Below are positions 22,858 to 30,466 of a stretch of DNA of 46,990 nt, piece after piece. The stretch comes from a virus. The notes below the pieces were generated by a model. The model searched no databases. It saw only the letters and a program-made list of their open reading frames with translations, and was not told where the DNA came from. Both the position numbers and the translations under genes were made by a program. The stretch is taken from positions 1 through 46,990 of the IMG/VR virus record IMGVR_UViG_3300032180_000013; one strand, 5' to 3'. Each line of letters begins with the position of its first letter. The first letter of the stretch is position 1.

Positions 22858-23070
22858 TCAGGTTGCATCTATTTCGACAGCTTCCGCAGCAGTTGGCCGT
22901 TCATAACCTAAGCGTTCAAGCCATCCCGTCAAGAACACTCCTCCTGACTTGTGGTAGCCTGGATAGCTTGCGACATCGGCCTCTAGATTGCGCCCCTCAG
23001 GCTCCGCTAATAAATCGGCGCTAGCATCTGACCAATCCCCGCCGCTGGTAATCAGCACGATTCGCCTCAC
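22858..23070 (-). CDS. Hypothetical early protein (70 aa)
   Basis: GTG 23070 (RRIVLITSGGDWSDASADLL) with GGGGGAGATGGTCCC upstream; its start overlaps the upstream stop (GTGA). The start looks like a beta-alpha unit (IVLITSGGDWSD), the end acidic. No family recognised. Confidence 0.65.
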   Translation of the reverse strand: MRRIVLITSGGDWSDASADLLAEPEGRNLEADVASYPGYHKSGGVFLTGWLERLGYERPTAAEAVEIDAT

Positions 23071-23252
23071 GGGACCATCTCCCCCTGTTCAGGATTGACC
23101 GGCTCAGGCGCCGGTTTACGCTCCGACTTGCCCAGCTCCGGCCATAGATAGCCCTGTTCGCCCACCACCTGCCCGGGCCCGCCAAATAGATCGGGCTGGA
23201 GCAAGAGCGGATCGAGCTCGGGGTCATCGGTTGCAATGCGAACGCGGATCAT
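23067..23252 (-). CDS. Hypothetical early protein (61 aa)
   Basis: ATG 23252 (MIRVRIATDDPELDPLLLQP). Acidic, Pro-rich, probably partly disordered. It overlaps the next gene by 4 nt. Function unknown. Confidence 0.6.
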   Translation of the reverse strand: MIRVRIATDDPELDPLLLQPDLFGGPGQVVGEQGYLWPELGKSERKPAPEPVNPEQGEMVP

Positions 23253-23256
23253 TGGC

Positions 23257-23463
23257 TCAGACCCTCAATAAGTAGCACCAGAACCCCGCCAATGCCGCTA
23301 AAACCGCGTACACAGCCATTTGCTCGACTCGCCGCCAAATCCGCTCCTGAGCCCGTACCTTAACCTCATGCACTAACACCAGGCTTCGCAGCTCGCGCAC
23401 GGTCGCCGTTATCACGGCCGCTCCGTTGCTCGGGTCAAGGTGAATCGGCTGGAATTGCTGCAC
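23257..23463 (-). CDS. Small tail-anchored membrane protein
   Basis: 68 residues; GTG 23463 (QQFQPIHLDPSNGAAVI) behind GGAGGCCGAAC. Residues 48-67 (MAVYAVLAALAGFWCYLLRV) form one membrane helix at the very C-terminus after an amphipathic charged helix (VRAQERIWRRVEQ). Could be an early envelope protein; function unknown. Confidence 0.65.
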   Translation of the reverse strand: MQQFQPIHLDPSNGAAVITATVRELRSLVLVHEVKVRAQERIWRRVEQMAVYAVLAALAGFWCYLLRV

Positions 23464-23515
23464 GTTCGGCCTCCCCTCTTATTTCCTCGGTTTCCGCGTC
23501 AAAACACGCCAAACC

Positions 23516-23956
23516 CTACCCCAAACCCCCAAAACCTGTCAAATCGCGGCCTGGAAGCGTTCCGGCGGCCCTCTGGCGGGGATCTGAGCCACACCACCGG
23601 GGGGATTGAGGCGGAGGTTGGGGGAGTTGAACCCCGCTCTCTTGTTGAACTTGCGACGATTTTGGCTCTACAGTTTTTGGACGTTTTGGGCAGACTTCGC
23701 AGTCACGGATGCCGAGTCGTATGCAGCGGTCGAGGCAATGTGGTTCAGTAATAGATGGGGGTATTTCAGGGCGGTTTGTATTTACAATTGGCGGAGTTGG
23801 CGGGTTTTGGACTGAGTTGGGAGATTCTGTTGGTTTTTTGTCAATACACCTGCTGAGGACGAATTTGGAGAGGTCCAGACCGCAAGCTTCGGCTCCCATT
23901 CTCACGAGGGTTTTTTCTTCTTCGGAGCAGCGAACGATGAGGAAGGTGGTCTTCAT
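23516..23956 (-). CDS. Ribbon-helix-helix-like regulator, first gene of the leftward cluster
   Basis: 146 residues, ATG 23956. Residues 1-38 (MKTTFLIVRCSEEEKTLVRM, AEACGLDLSKFVLSRC) have the beta-strand plus two-helix shape of MobC/Arc-type ribbon-helix-helix DNA-binding domains. The rest is Pro/Ser/Gln-rich and disordered, with a Cys cluster (CLDRC, RDCEVC). It faces the rightward genes across a 52-nt gap, where a regulator would be expected. A role in repressing either direction is inference. Confidence 0.68.
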   Translation of the reverse strand: MKTTFLIVRCSEEEKTLVRMGAEACGLDLSKFVLSRCIDKKPTESPNSVQNPPTPPIVNTNRPEIPPSITEPHCLDRCIRLGIRDCEVCPKRPKTVEPKSSQVQQESGVQLPQPPPQSPRWCGSDPRQRAAGTLPGRDLTGFGGLG

Positions 23957-24008
23957 TCTGTGGAAGGTACGGCTTGTATATACACGGCGTCAAGGGTAGT
24001 ATTTCGGC
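23957..24008. promoter_or_regulatory. Divergent early/late intergenic region with TGTATATACA palindrome
   Basis: A 52-nt gap between the leftward regulator gene and the rightward packaging genes. It holds a perfect 10-bp palindrome TGTATATACA (23975-23984), A/T-rich in a GC-rich genome. This could be an operator or overlapping -10 elements. No well-spaced -35 was found. Confidence 0.4.
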
Positions 24009-24203
24009 ATGAGCGACGACGAAGTGCAAAAGTCGGGGGCGCCTAGGCAGCCGAGTTTCTCGATAAAGATCACTCGGAAGGGGATGATCGCGGCGATTCT
24101 TGTTGATAGTTTTCCGGGACTTGATCTTGATGATCTAGCTCCAGTGGTGGACCGGATTTATCGTGTGGTTGTATTGCCGCTGGAGAACAAGGAGCAAGGA
24201 TGA
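24009..24203 (+). CDS. Hypothetical protein, first gene of the rightward cluster
   Basis: 64 residues from ATG 24009, with weak ribosome site (AAGGG 14 nt upstream). Basic start, then PSFSIKITRKGMIAAILVDS and PGLDLDDLAPVVDRIYRVVV. It overlaps the next gene by ATGA. Possibly a small DNA-binding or packaging accessory protein; not recognised. Confidence 0.6.
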   Translation: MSDDEVQKSGAPRQPSFSIKITRKGMIAAILVDSFPGLDLDDLAPVVDRIYRVVVLPLENKEQG

Positions 24204-24523
24204 GCGAACCATCGGCCCTTCTGAAGGCCATGCGGCACGTAGCCAAGACGAAGCAGCCGGTCCAGGCTGGTGCTGAGCCGTCGGAGTTGCATGCCAAGTG
24301 CCGGCAGTACATGCTGGACGACTTCAAGGGGTTCATGCAAAAGCTGGCGGATCTGGAGAAGGCCCACGAGATTCGATTGGCCAAGGAGAGGGAGCGGAAG
24401 CAGGATGAGCCGAAGTCAGGGGAGCCGGCATTGCGTTATGAAATCCCAGAGCAGGTGAAGCGACTGCTGGATGAGGAATGGGCAAAGTTGGCAGAGTTTG
24501 AGGCAAAAAAGGAGAGCCCATGA
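24200..24523 (+). CDS. Hypothetical helical protein before terminase (possible small-terminase position)
   Basis: 107 residues, ATG 24200 coupled to the gene before and after (4-nt overlaps). Mostly charged helix (FMQKLADLEKAHEIRLAKER). It stands two genes before the large terminase, where small terminase subunits are often found, but I see no helix-turn-helix signature. Confidence 0.62.
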   Translation: MSEPSALLKAMRHVAKTKQPVQAGAEPSELHAKCRQYMLDDFKGFMQKLADLEKAHEIRLAKERERKQDEPKSGEPALRYEIPEQVKRLLDEEWAKLAEFEAKKESP

Positions 24524-24795
24524 CGTTGCTGGACCAAATGGCGAAGGCGTCTTACGGGGAGTTTTTGAAGCCGAGCTACGCGCATCGGTTCATATTAAAC
24601 TCGTCGGGCCGTCCGCTGGTCTGGGAACATCTTCGAGAGGAAGCCAAAGAGCAATGGCGCGGAGCAATTCGCGCGGCGATGGCAGCGATCCCTCCTTACG
24701 AATTGAGCATGAATTTGCTGAAAGCCTTAGAGCAGGTAGAAACGATTCCGCAGAGTGACGAGCCTTTCACCGCCCAAGGACCTCGCACGGAATAA
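24520..24795 (+). CDS. Hypothetical protein overlapping the terminase start (91 aa)
   Basis: ATG 24520 (MTLLDQMAKASYGEFLKPS). Contains SGRPLVWEHLREEAKEQWRG, a pattern seen in small phage proteins of unknown role. Its end overlaps the terminase start by 41 nt, and the GAGCAGGTA element (24730) lies inside its coding sequence. Confidence 0.65.
   Translation: MTLLDQMAKASYGEFLKPSYAHRFILNSSGRPLVWEHLREEAKEQWRGAIRAAMAAIPPYELSMNLLKALEQVETIPQSDEPFTAQGPRTE
24730..24747 (+). promoter_or_regulatory. GAGCAGGTA late-gene junction element before terminase
   Basis: GAGCAGGTAGAAACGATT, identical over 18 nt to 2451-2468 and, like it, 25 nt before a GTG start (24755). Unlike other copies it lies inside an open reading frame, so selection seems to act on the nucleotide sequence. 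Confidence 0.55.
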
Positions 24796-26602
24796 ACTTT
24801 TCCGCGCCTTCCTCCTGGACCGCGCTCAGAAGTCGGTCGCCGTGCAGCGTTACCTGATGCAGCGCTGCAAAGACGATCTTCTCTTTTTCATCAATGCTTT
24901 CGTCTGGCAGTTCAACCCCAATTCAATCGGTGAAGCCAGCCAGGAAATCGGCCCGTTCATTACCTGGGATTTTCAGGATGAGGCTTGCCGGGCGGTCTTG
25001 GAGTGTCTGGCCGAGCGCCGCGACCTGGTGATCGAGAAGAGCCGCGAGATGGGCGCAAGCTGGCTGTGCCTGCTCATCATGCTCTGGTTCTTCTTGTTCC
25101 ATCCCTGGAAGAAGTTTCTTTGCATTTCGCGCAATGAGGATGCGGTCGATACGCCGGGCGACTCGGATTGTCTTTTCTGGAAACTGGATTTTGTTATCGA
25201 GCGTTTGCCGGACTGGATGGTCGCGGGCCGGGTGAAGCGGCAGAAGTTGGTCTTCACCAATCCTATGCTGGGCGGCGCGATCACCGGGCAGGCATCGACC
25301 TCAAAGGCTGGCGTGGGCGGCCGCGCCACGGCCATGTTCATCGACGAGTACAGCCTGTTCGACAACGGCAAGGATTACGACGTTCTGCATCACACCGCCA
25401 ACACCACGGCCTGCCGGATTTTTAACGGCACGCAGCGCGGCGTTGACAAGGCGTTCTATGAATTGACCCAGCGCGTCGATTACCGGAAGTTGCAGATGCA
25501 CTGGACCCAGCATCCGGACAAGCGCCGCGGTCTCTACCGCTATCGCGACGGCAAGATCGAAGTGCTCGACAAGCAGCACCAATTCCCCAAGGACTTCAAC
25601 TTCGTCATGAGCGAGGCGCCGACCGGTGGGATGCGCCCGGGTCTGCGCTCGCCTTATTACGACGATCAGTGCATCCGCCAGGGAAGTCAGCGGGCCGTGG
25701 CGATGAATTTGGACGGCGATGCTTCGGGGGCCATGTGGCAGTATTTCGACGCGATCATGGTGAGGAGACTTCAGGCTGAAACCACGCGCGATCCGGTTTG
25801 GGTAGGGGAGTTGCACTTCGATCCCGATGACGGTAAGCCGCTGGAACTGCTGCCGGTGAAAGACGGTCACTTGAAACTGTGGATTAATCCCACGCCGGCC
25901 GGCAGAGTGCCGAAGGCCCTTTATGGGGCGGGCTCGGATGTTTCCCAGGGGACCGGAGCCACGCCGTCGGTGTGGGAGTGCATCAACTGCCTGACCGGAG
26001 AGCAGGTGGCGGAATACGTCAATGCCCATATTGAGCCGAAGTTGTTTGCCGTCCTGTGCGTGGCCCTGTGCTGGCTGTTTTGCACCGAAGACGGCGAGGG
26101 GGCGCGGTTCGCCTGGGAGAAGGCCGGGCCTGGCGTGCCGTTCGGCAAGCGCGTTATGGAGCTGGGCTACACGAACGTCTTGAAGCGCGAGAACGAGAGT
26201 AAATTCCCCGGAGCCGAAAGGAGCAACTCCGATTGGTCGCGGCCGGGCTGGTTCCCAACGACCGAGGCGAAGCTGCTTTTGCTGGATGAATACCGCGCGG
26301 CTTTGCAGAGCCGAGACTGTGTGGTGCGCTCGCATGCCTGTCTTGAAGAGTGCCTGCGCTTCAAATATAACTCGGATGGTAAGATCGAACACAACCTGGA
26401 ATCCGGTGGTGACAACCCCACGGGGGCGCGGGAGAATCATGGTGACCTGACGATTGGCATGGCCCTGGCCTGGAAGATGGCGAGACGGTTCGTCACGAAG
26501 CGCGTGGACGCCGAAGGGCAGCAGCAGGTTATCGCTGGGTCGCTGGCGTGGCGCAAGTTGCTGGTCGATCAGCGGGAACGAGAAGCTCAGGTGTGGACCT
26601 AG
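24755..26602 (+). CDS. terL: Terminase large subunit (DNA-packaging ATPase/nuclease)
   Basis: 615 residues from GTG 24755. The ATPase part shows FITWDFQDEACRAVLECLAE, a variant Walker A EKSREMGASW (residues 94-103) and Walker B MFIDE (194-198), followed by the coupling region (NTTACRIFNGTQRG). The nuclease part shows YGAGSDVSQGTG with an acidic ligand near residue 395, and the C-terminal HGDLTIGMALAWKMA with Asp near 568, as in RNase-H-like terminase nucleases. The protein pumps the genome into the prohead with the portal, encoded one small gene downstream. Full length for the family. Confidence 0.93.
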   Translation: MTSLSPPKDLARNKLFRAFLLDRAQKSVAVQRYLMQRCKDDLLFFINAFVWQFNPNSIGEASQEIGPFITWDFQDEACRAVLECLAERRDLVIEKSREMGASWLCLLIMLWFFLFHPWKKFLCISRNEDAVDTPGDSDCLFWKLDFVIERLPDWMVAGRVKRQKLVFTNPMLGGAITGQASTSKAGVGGRATAMFIDEYSLFDNGKDYDVLHHTANTTACRIFNGTQRGVDKAFYELTQRVDYRKLQMHWTQHPDKRRGLYRYRDGKIEVLDKQHQFPKDFNFVMSEAPTGGMRPGLRSPYYDDQCIRQGSQRAVAMNLDGDASGAMWQYFDAIMVRRLQAETTRDPVWVGELHFDPDDGKPLELLPVKDGHLKLWINPTPAGRVPKALYGAGSDVSQGTGATPSVWECINCLTGEQVAEYVNAHIEPKLFAVLCVALCWLFCTEDGEGARFAWEKAGPGVPFGKRVMELGYTNVLKRENESKFPGAERSNSDWSRPGWFPTTEAKLLLLDEYRAALQSRDCVVRSHACLEECLRFKYNSDGKIEHNLESGGDNPTGARENHGDLTIGMALAWKMARRFVTKRVDAEGQQQVIAGSLAWRKLLVDQREREAQVWT

Positions 26603-26610
26603 AGCAGGTA
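26602..26610 (+). promoter_or_regulatory. GAGCAGGTA late-gene junction element
   Basis: Overlaps the TAG stop of the terminase gene and lies 23 nt before GTG 26625. Here, as at 26809, the start is preceded by GCTC. Confidence 0.5.
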
Positions 26611-26624
26611 GACCGGAACGGCTC

Positions 26625-26809
26625 GTGCTGGGACTCTCCATCGGCCAACTGCTGATCTACATTGTCGTCATCGCCGCCTGCGTGGCTTGGTGTATGTTGC
26701 GCTGCGGCAATTCGGCGTCGGCATTCCCGGCTGGGTGGTGCAGATATTCTGGATCGTTGTGGTAGCTTTTGTGGTCATCTTCGCGATCAAGCTGGTGATG
26801 AGTTTCTAG
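26625..26809 (+). pseudogene. Small two-helix membrane protein, split by an apparent 1-nt frameshift
   Basis: From GTG 26625 the frame reads VLGLSIGQLLIYIVVIAACVA, a membrane helix, and then turns into unlikely sequence. The +2 frame, from about 26686, reads LVYVALRQFGVGIPGWVVQI then FWIVVVAFVVIFAIKLVMSF to TAG 26807. Together they make a plausible 61-residue protein with two membrane helices if one base is missing near 26686. Neither part alone is convincing. Either a sequencing/assembly error or a real inactivation. Between terminase and portal; a holin-like role is possible but unproven. Confidence 0.6.
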
Positions 26810-26817
26810 AGCAGGTA
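26809..26817 (+). promoter_or_regulatory. GAGCAGGTA late-gene junction element before portal
   Basis: Starts on the last base of the stop codon of the small membrane gene. The next start-like GTG (26826) is 17 nt downstream but out of frame with the portal. Confidence 0.5.
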
Positions 26818-26874
26818 AAGCGCTCGTGATTTCTGGCACGCATATCCGGCTCGATTGATATTCCCAAGCTCACG

Positions 26875-28638
26875 ATGGCGATGCAGCGCTCGCGGCTGGT
26901 CCTGCGCCGCTACCGCGAGAACCGCCGCGAAGCCGTAAGGCAGATGGTCGGCTTCCACTGGTCCGAAGAAGGCTCCAAGCAAACCGTTCCCGTCAACCTG
27001 ATCGCCCAGTACGTCGGTATCGTCGGCCCGAAGCTGATCGCCAAAGCGCCGCGCGTCAGCCTCTCCACTTTCGATCGCGCTCACAAAGCCACGGTCAGCG
27101 CTTGCCAGTCCTGGGCCAATAAAGAGATTGAAGACCTGCGCCTGGCCAACACCTACCAGCGCGTGGTGCTCGATGCGCTCTTCTCCATCGGCGTCTTGAA
27201 GGTCGCGCTGGGCACTCCCGCCGATGCCGCGCGCATGTCGTGGACCCTCGGGGCCGGCAGCGTCTTCGCGGAGCGCGTCGATCTTGATGATTTTGTCTTC
27301 GACATTCACGCCCGGGATTTCCAGGAAGTGAGCTTCATCGGCCACCGCTTTCGTGTGCCGCTGGAGGCAATCCGTGACTCGAAAATCTACTCGAAAGCGC
27401 GCAAGGAACTCGAACCATCCTACGACCCGCCCTACAACCTGGAAGGAGATGAACGAATCAGCCTGCTCGGTCGAACGTACCTTGGAGTCGATACGGAAGA
27501 ATTTGAGGACGCTGTTGACCTCTGGGAAGTGTACCTTCCCAGGCACAGGCTCGTGCTTACTCTGGCGGATGATTCGCTTACTGGACCGTCAGGCACGGGA
27601 GCTGGAGGCCCTAAAGATCCTCTGCGAGAGCAGCGCTGGCTCGGTCCCGACAGCGGACCCTACCATGTGCTCGCTTACGGCCTGGTGCCGGGGAACGTTA
27701 TGCCGAAATCGCCGGTGATGGATCTGATCGACCAGCACCTCTTCGCCAACAACTTGTACCGCAAACTGATGCGCCAGGCCGAGCGGCAGAAAGATAACCT
27801 GTGGATCTCCGGCGGCGCCGACGCGGACGGCAACAGGATTGTCAACGCGGACGACGGCGAAGCCTACAAGGTCGATAACCCCGAGAAGATCCGGCCGACG
27901 AGTTTGGGCGGTCCGAATCAATCGCTATTGGCGATGTTCCAGCAGAATTATGATTTGTTCAATCGCACGGCCGGCAACCTGGAGCTGATGGGCGGCACGG
28001 CACCGCAAAGCCGGACGTTGGGCCAGGACAAGATGCTCAACGCCAATGCCAGCGGCTTGATTCAGGAAATGCAGGAGACGACGACCAACTTTGTGTCGGC
28101 GAGTTTGAAGGCCATGTGCTGGTACTGGTGGCACGATCCGTACAAGGTCATGCGCACCACGCATTCATTGCCGGGTATGCCTGAGTTTTCGATTCCCCGC
28201 CGCGTGCATCCGGCTGAGCGGCAGAAGGTCAACTTCGCTGATCTGGACATCCGCGTCGATCCTTACTCGACCCGCGCCAAGAGCCCGGAAGAGCGATTGC
28301 AGCAGATGAACATGGTCGTGACCCAGATTGTGATTCCCATGATGCAGTTGCTGGTGCAGCAGGGGATCAACTTCGACATGAACGCGTATCTCCAGAAGGT
28401 CGGCCAGTACCTCGACATGCCGGACCTGGCGGACATCCTCACGATCATGGAGCCGCCGGAGCAGGACTCACCTTCGGCGGGCGGGCATGGGCGGACCATG
28501 CCGCAATCCACAAGCCGGAGTTATGAGCGGCACTCCTCCGGAGCAGCCTCAAGATATGGGATGGATTTAGGTCGGATCAACGCAATGAAGCCGAATGGAC
28601 AGAACGGGACGCCGCAGCCTTCTGGGATGGGACAATGA
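26875..28638 (+). CDS. Portal protein
   Basis: 587 residues from ATG 26875 (MAMQRSRLVLRRYRENRREA); the frame is open upstream to 26830, so the start is uncertain. The N-terminus with YRENRREAVRQMVGFHW and PVNLIAQYVGIVGPKLIAKA, the middle AYGLVPGNVMPKSPVMDLID, LFANNLYRKLMRQAERQKDN and the helical NLELMGGTAPQSRTLGQDKM are the typical path of podovirus-type portals, the dodecamer at the capsid vertex through which DNA enters and leaves. Family length is usual. The last 60 residues are low complexity. It follows terminase, and the next gene overlaps by ATGA. Confidence 0.88.
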   Translation: MAMQRSRLVLRRYRENRREAVRQMVGFHWSEEGSKQTVPVNLIAQYVGIVGPKLIAKAPRVSLSTFDRAHKATVSACQSWANKEIEDLRLANTYQRVVLDALFSIGVLKVALGTPADAARMSWTLGAGSVFAERVDLDDFVFDIHARDFQEVSFIGHRFRVPLEAIRDSKIYSKARKELEPSYDPPYNLEGDERISLLGRTYLGVDTEEFEDAVDLWEVYLPRHRLVLTLADDSLTGPSGTGAGGPKDPLREQRWLGPDSGPYHVLAYGLVPGNVMPKSPVMDLIDQHLFANNLYRKLMRQAERQKDNLWISGGADADGNRIVNADDGEAYKVDNPEKIRPTSLGGPNQSLLAMFQQNYDLFNRTAGNLELMGGTAPQSRTLGQDKMLNANASGLIQEMQETTTNFVSASLKAMCWYWWHDPYKVMRTTHSLPGMPEFSIPRRVHPAERQKVNFADLDIRVDPYSTRAKSPEERLQQMNMVVTQIVIPMMQLLVQQGINFDMNAYLQKVGQYLDMPDLADILTIMEPPEQDSPSAGGHGRTMPQSTSRSYERHSSGAASRYGMDLGRINAMKPNGQNGTPQPSGMGQ

Positions 28639-28994
28639 ACGACATCCGCGATGCGCTGGACCAGTTTTATCGTTCGCTCCACCAGCGCCGCGGCACTGGC
28701 CGCGCTGGCGCAAGCTTCCGTGGCTTCAAGCCGATCAAGTCGGATGCCCTCGCGGTGCATCCCGCACAAGTCAAGGAAGCCGAAGCCGATGCCAAAAAAA
28801 AAGGCGTGCCTGTAGAATTCATGAAGGACGGAAGGCCGGTGTTTACGAGTCGGTCTCAACGCAAGCGATATATGCAGATTTATGGTTTCTTCGATCGCGC
28901 TGGCGGTTATGGCGACGCGCAGCCGGGACAATTCAAGGGGAGCGACACGGCTTCGGGACCGCCGTCGGAACGCGAGTTGCGGAGCGAGTATTGA
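28635..28994 (+). CDS. Hypothetical late protein (119 aa)
   Basis: ATG 28635 overlaps the portal stop. Basic, with VPVEFMKDGRPVFTSRSQRK then RYMQIYGFFDRAGGYGDAQP. Phages often carry a small protein of this shape after the portal; no function is known to me. Confidence 0.68.
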   Translation: MNDIRDALDQFYRSLHQRRGTGRAGASFRGFKPIKSDALAVHPAQVKEAEADAKKKGVPVEFMKDGRPVFTSRSQRKRYMQIYGFFDRAGGYGDAQPGQFKGSDTASGPPSERELRSEY

Positions 28995-29003
28995 GGTGAA
29001 TGG

Positions 29004-29453
29004 ATGCTTTTTGCAGACGGCAACGGGGCCATACCCGATCCGACTCCCGCTCAAGTTGGCGTCTGGGTATTGATCGCCGTGGCGGCCTTGACCGCCATCT
29101 CCACGGCGATCCAGGTAATCCTGGGCTGGCGCAAGCTCACGCCGACCATCGCCGCGCTGCCGGTAACGCAGGAACAGTTCGAGAAGATGTCGTCGGGCTT
29201 GACAGTGTTTGCTACCAAAGCGGACACGATTCATCTCGAACAGTCGATCAAGGATTTGCGCGAGAACACCGAGGAGCGGATTCACCGGCTGGAAGACGGG
29301 CTGTGGAAGCGCGTGCATGACCTGACGAACAAGATGCAGCCGATGGTGACGCGCTTGGTCGTGATCGAGATGATGGTAAGGATGATCGCCAGAAAAAGCG
29401 GCATCGAGGTGCCGGAAGTAAAACCAAGTGGCCTGCCCGAAGTCCCTGAGTGA
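29004..29453 (+). CDS. Membrane protein with coiled coil (holin/spanin-like?)
   Basis: 149 residues from ATG 29004 with GAGGTGAA upstream. One N-terminal membrane helix (VGVWVLIAVAALTAISTAIQ, about 18-38) followed by a basic stop-transfer, then a long charged helix (DLRENTEERIHRLEDGLWKR) predicted coiled coil, and a Pro-rich end. A single-span protein with a coiled coil in the late region fits holin-like or inner-spanin-like roles; neither is proved. Confidence 0.65.
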   Translation: MLFADGNGAIPDPTPAQVGVWVLIAVAALTAISTAIQVILGWRKLTPTIAALPVTQEQFEKMSSGLTVFATKADTIHLEQSIKDLRENTEERIHRLEDGLWKRVHDLTNKMQPMVTRLVVIEMMVRMIARKSGIEVPEVKPSGLPEVPE

Positions 29454-29456
29454 GAA

Positions 29457-30278
29457 ATGCCGATGCCTGATGCAACCCCGATGCCGACACCAACACCTGC
29501 ACCAACGCTGGCTTCATCATCGACGTTTCTCCTTGGTTCGCTGTGCGGCCTGGTCGCGGCGGTCCTCTTGACTGGTGCTGGCCTGGGTGTGTGGTGGTGG
29601 GTTAAGACTGCTCCCATTCCTGGTCCGGACATCGTAGTCCCGGCGGCCGTGCAGGCGCAACCCGGGCGCATCGTTGAAATCGACATCCAGACCCGCGCTG
29701 CGGATTTACAATGGGACTCGAAGAATGATCCGGGTGAGTGGGATCTGATTACTATTGAAGCGGGCCGGAAAAACTTCTTCGTGGCGCCGACGTCGGGAGT
29801 TTATAACCTCCAGGTGCGCGGCGTCTTGGCGGGCAAGATCGCTGGGCCGTTCTCGTGCGTGGTCACTGTTGGTAAGCCAGTGCCTCCGGTTCCTCCCGTT
29901 CCACCAATACCTCCGACCCCGCCGCAGCCTCCGGCTCCGATCCCCGGCGACGGCCTGCGCGTGCTGATGATCTACGACGCCGAAGCGCTGGGGAAGCTGC
30001 CGGCCGGACAGCGCGAAGTGCTCTACTCGGAAACCTTGCGCGGCTGGCTCAGGGAACATACCGCCAAGGGACCGGACGGAAAGTCTCCCGAATGGCGAGC
30101 GCTGCCGGCCAATGAGGACATGAGCGCCGAGTCAAAGACTTGGCAGGATGCGATGAAGCGTGACCGGAAGTTGCTGCCATGGCTGATTATCTCCAACGGC
30201 AAGACCGGCTATGAAGGGCCGCTGCCGGCGAGCATGGATGAGACCATGAAGCTTCTCCAAAAGTACGCCGGAGGCTGA
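29457..30278 (+). CDS. Membrane-anchored protein with Pro-rich linker
   Basis: 273 residues from ATG 29457 (MPMPDATPMPTPTPAPTLAS). A membrane helix at about 24-47 (LLGSLCGLVAAVLLTGAGLG), a beta-sandwich-like domain (ADLQWDSKNDPGEWDLITIE, GVYNLQVRGVLAGKIAG), a linker made of PPVPPVPPIPPTPPQPPAP, then an alpha/beta domain beginning DGLRVLMIYDAEALGKLPAG and containing LLPWLIISNGKTGYEGPLP, reminiscent of a thioredoxin-like fold without its Cys pair. Probably displayed in the envelope or attached to the particle; function unknown. Confidence 0.68.
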   Translation: MPMPDATPMPTPTPAPTLASSSTFLLGSLCGLVAAVLLTGAGLGVWWWVKTAPIPGPDIVVPAAVQAQPGRIVEIDIQTRAADLQWDSKNDPGEWDLITIEAGRKNFFVAPTSGVYNLQVRGVLAGKIAGPFSCVVTVGKPVPPVPPVPPIPPTPPQPPAPIPGDGLRVLMIYDAEALGKLPAGQREVLYSETLRGWLREHTAKGPDGKSPEWRALPANEDMSAESKTWQDAMKRDRKLLPWLIISNGKTGYEGPLPASMDETMKLLQKYAGG

Positions 30279-30279
30279 T

Positions 30280-30465
30280 ATGCCCTATCTGCTTTTCGGT
30301 GCGCGGCAGTCGGAGACGCAAGGCGGCTGGAAGGACCTCCGTGCCGGATTCCCAACCTTGTGGCAAGCTACCCAGGAGGCAGCGATCATCGACCCGATTG
30401 TGGACTGGTGGCATGTCGTAGACGCACAGGCGGGCGAGATCGTCAAATCGAAAGAGAAACCTTAG
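30280..30465 (+). CDS. Hypothetical late protein (61 aa)
   Basis: ATG 30280, directly after the upstream stop. Contains YLLFGARQSETQGGWKDLRA and VDWWHVVDAQAGEIVKSKEK; looks like a small beta-sheet protein. It stands immediately before the protease gene. Confidence 0.62.
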   Translation: MPYLLFGARQSETQGGWKDLRAGFPTLWQATQEAAIIDPIVDWWHVVDAQAGEIVKSKEKP

Positions 30466-30466
30466 C

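Noticed and set aside
25301-26641. 446-residue leftward frame opposite the terminase
   Set aside because: Terminase motifs on the plus strand are clear; the opposite frame has a His/Arg/Leu composition typical of shadows.
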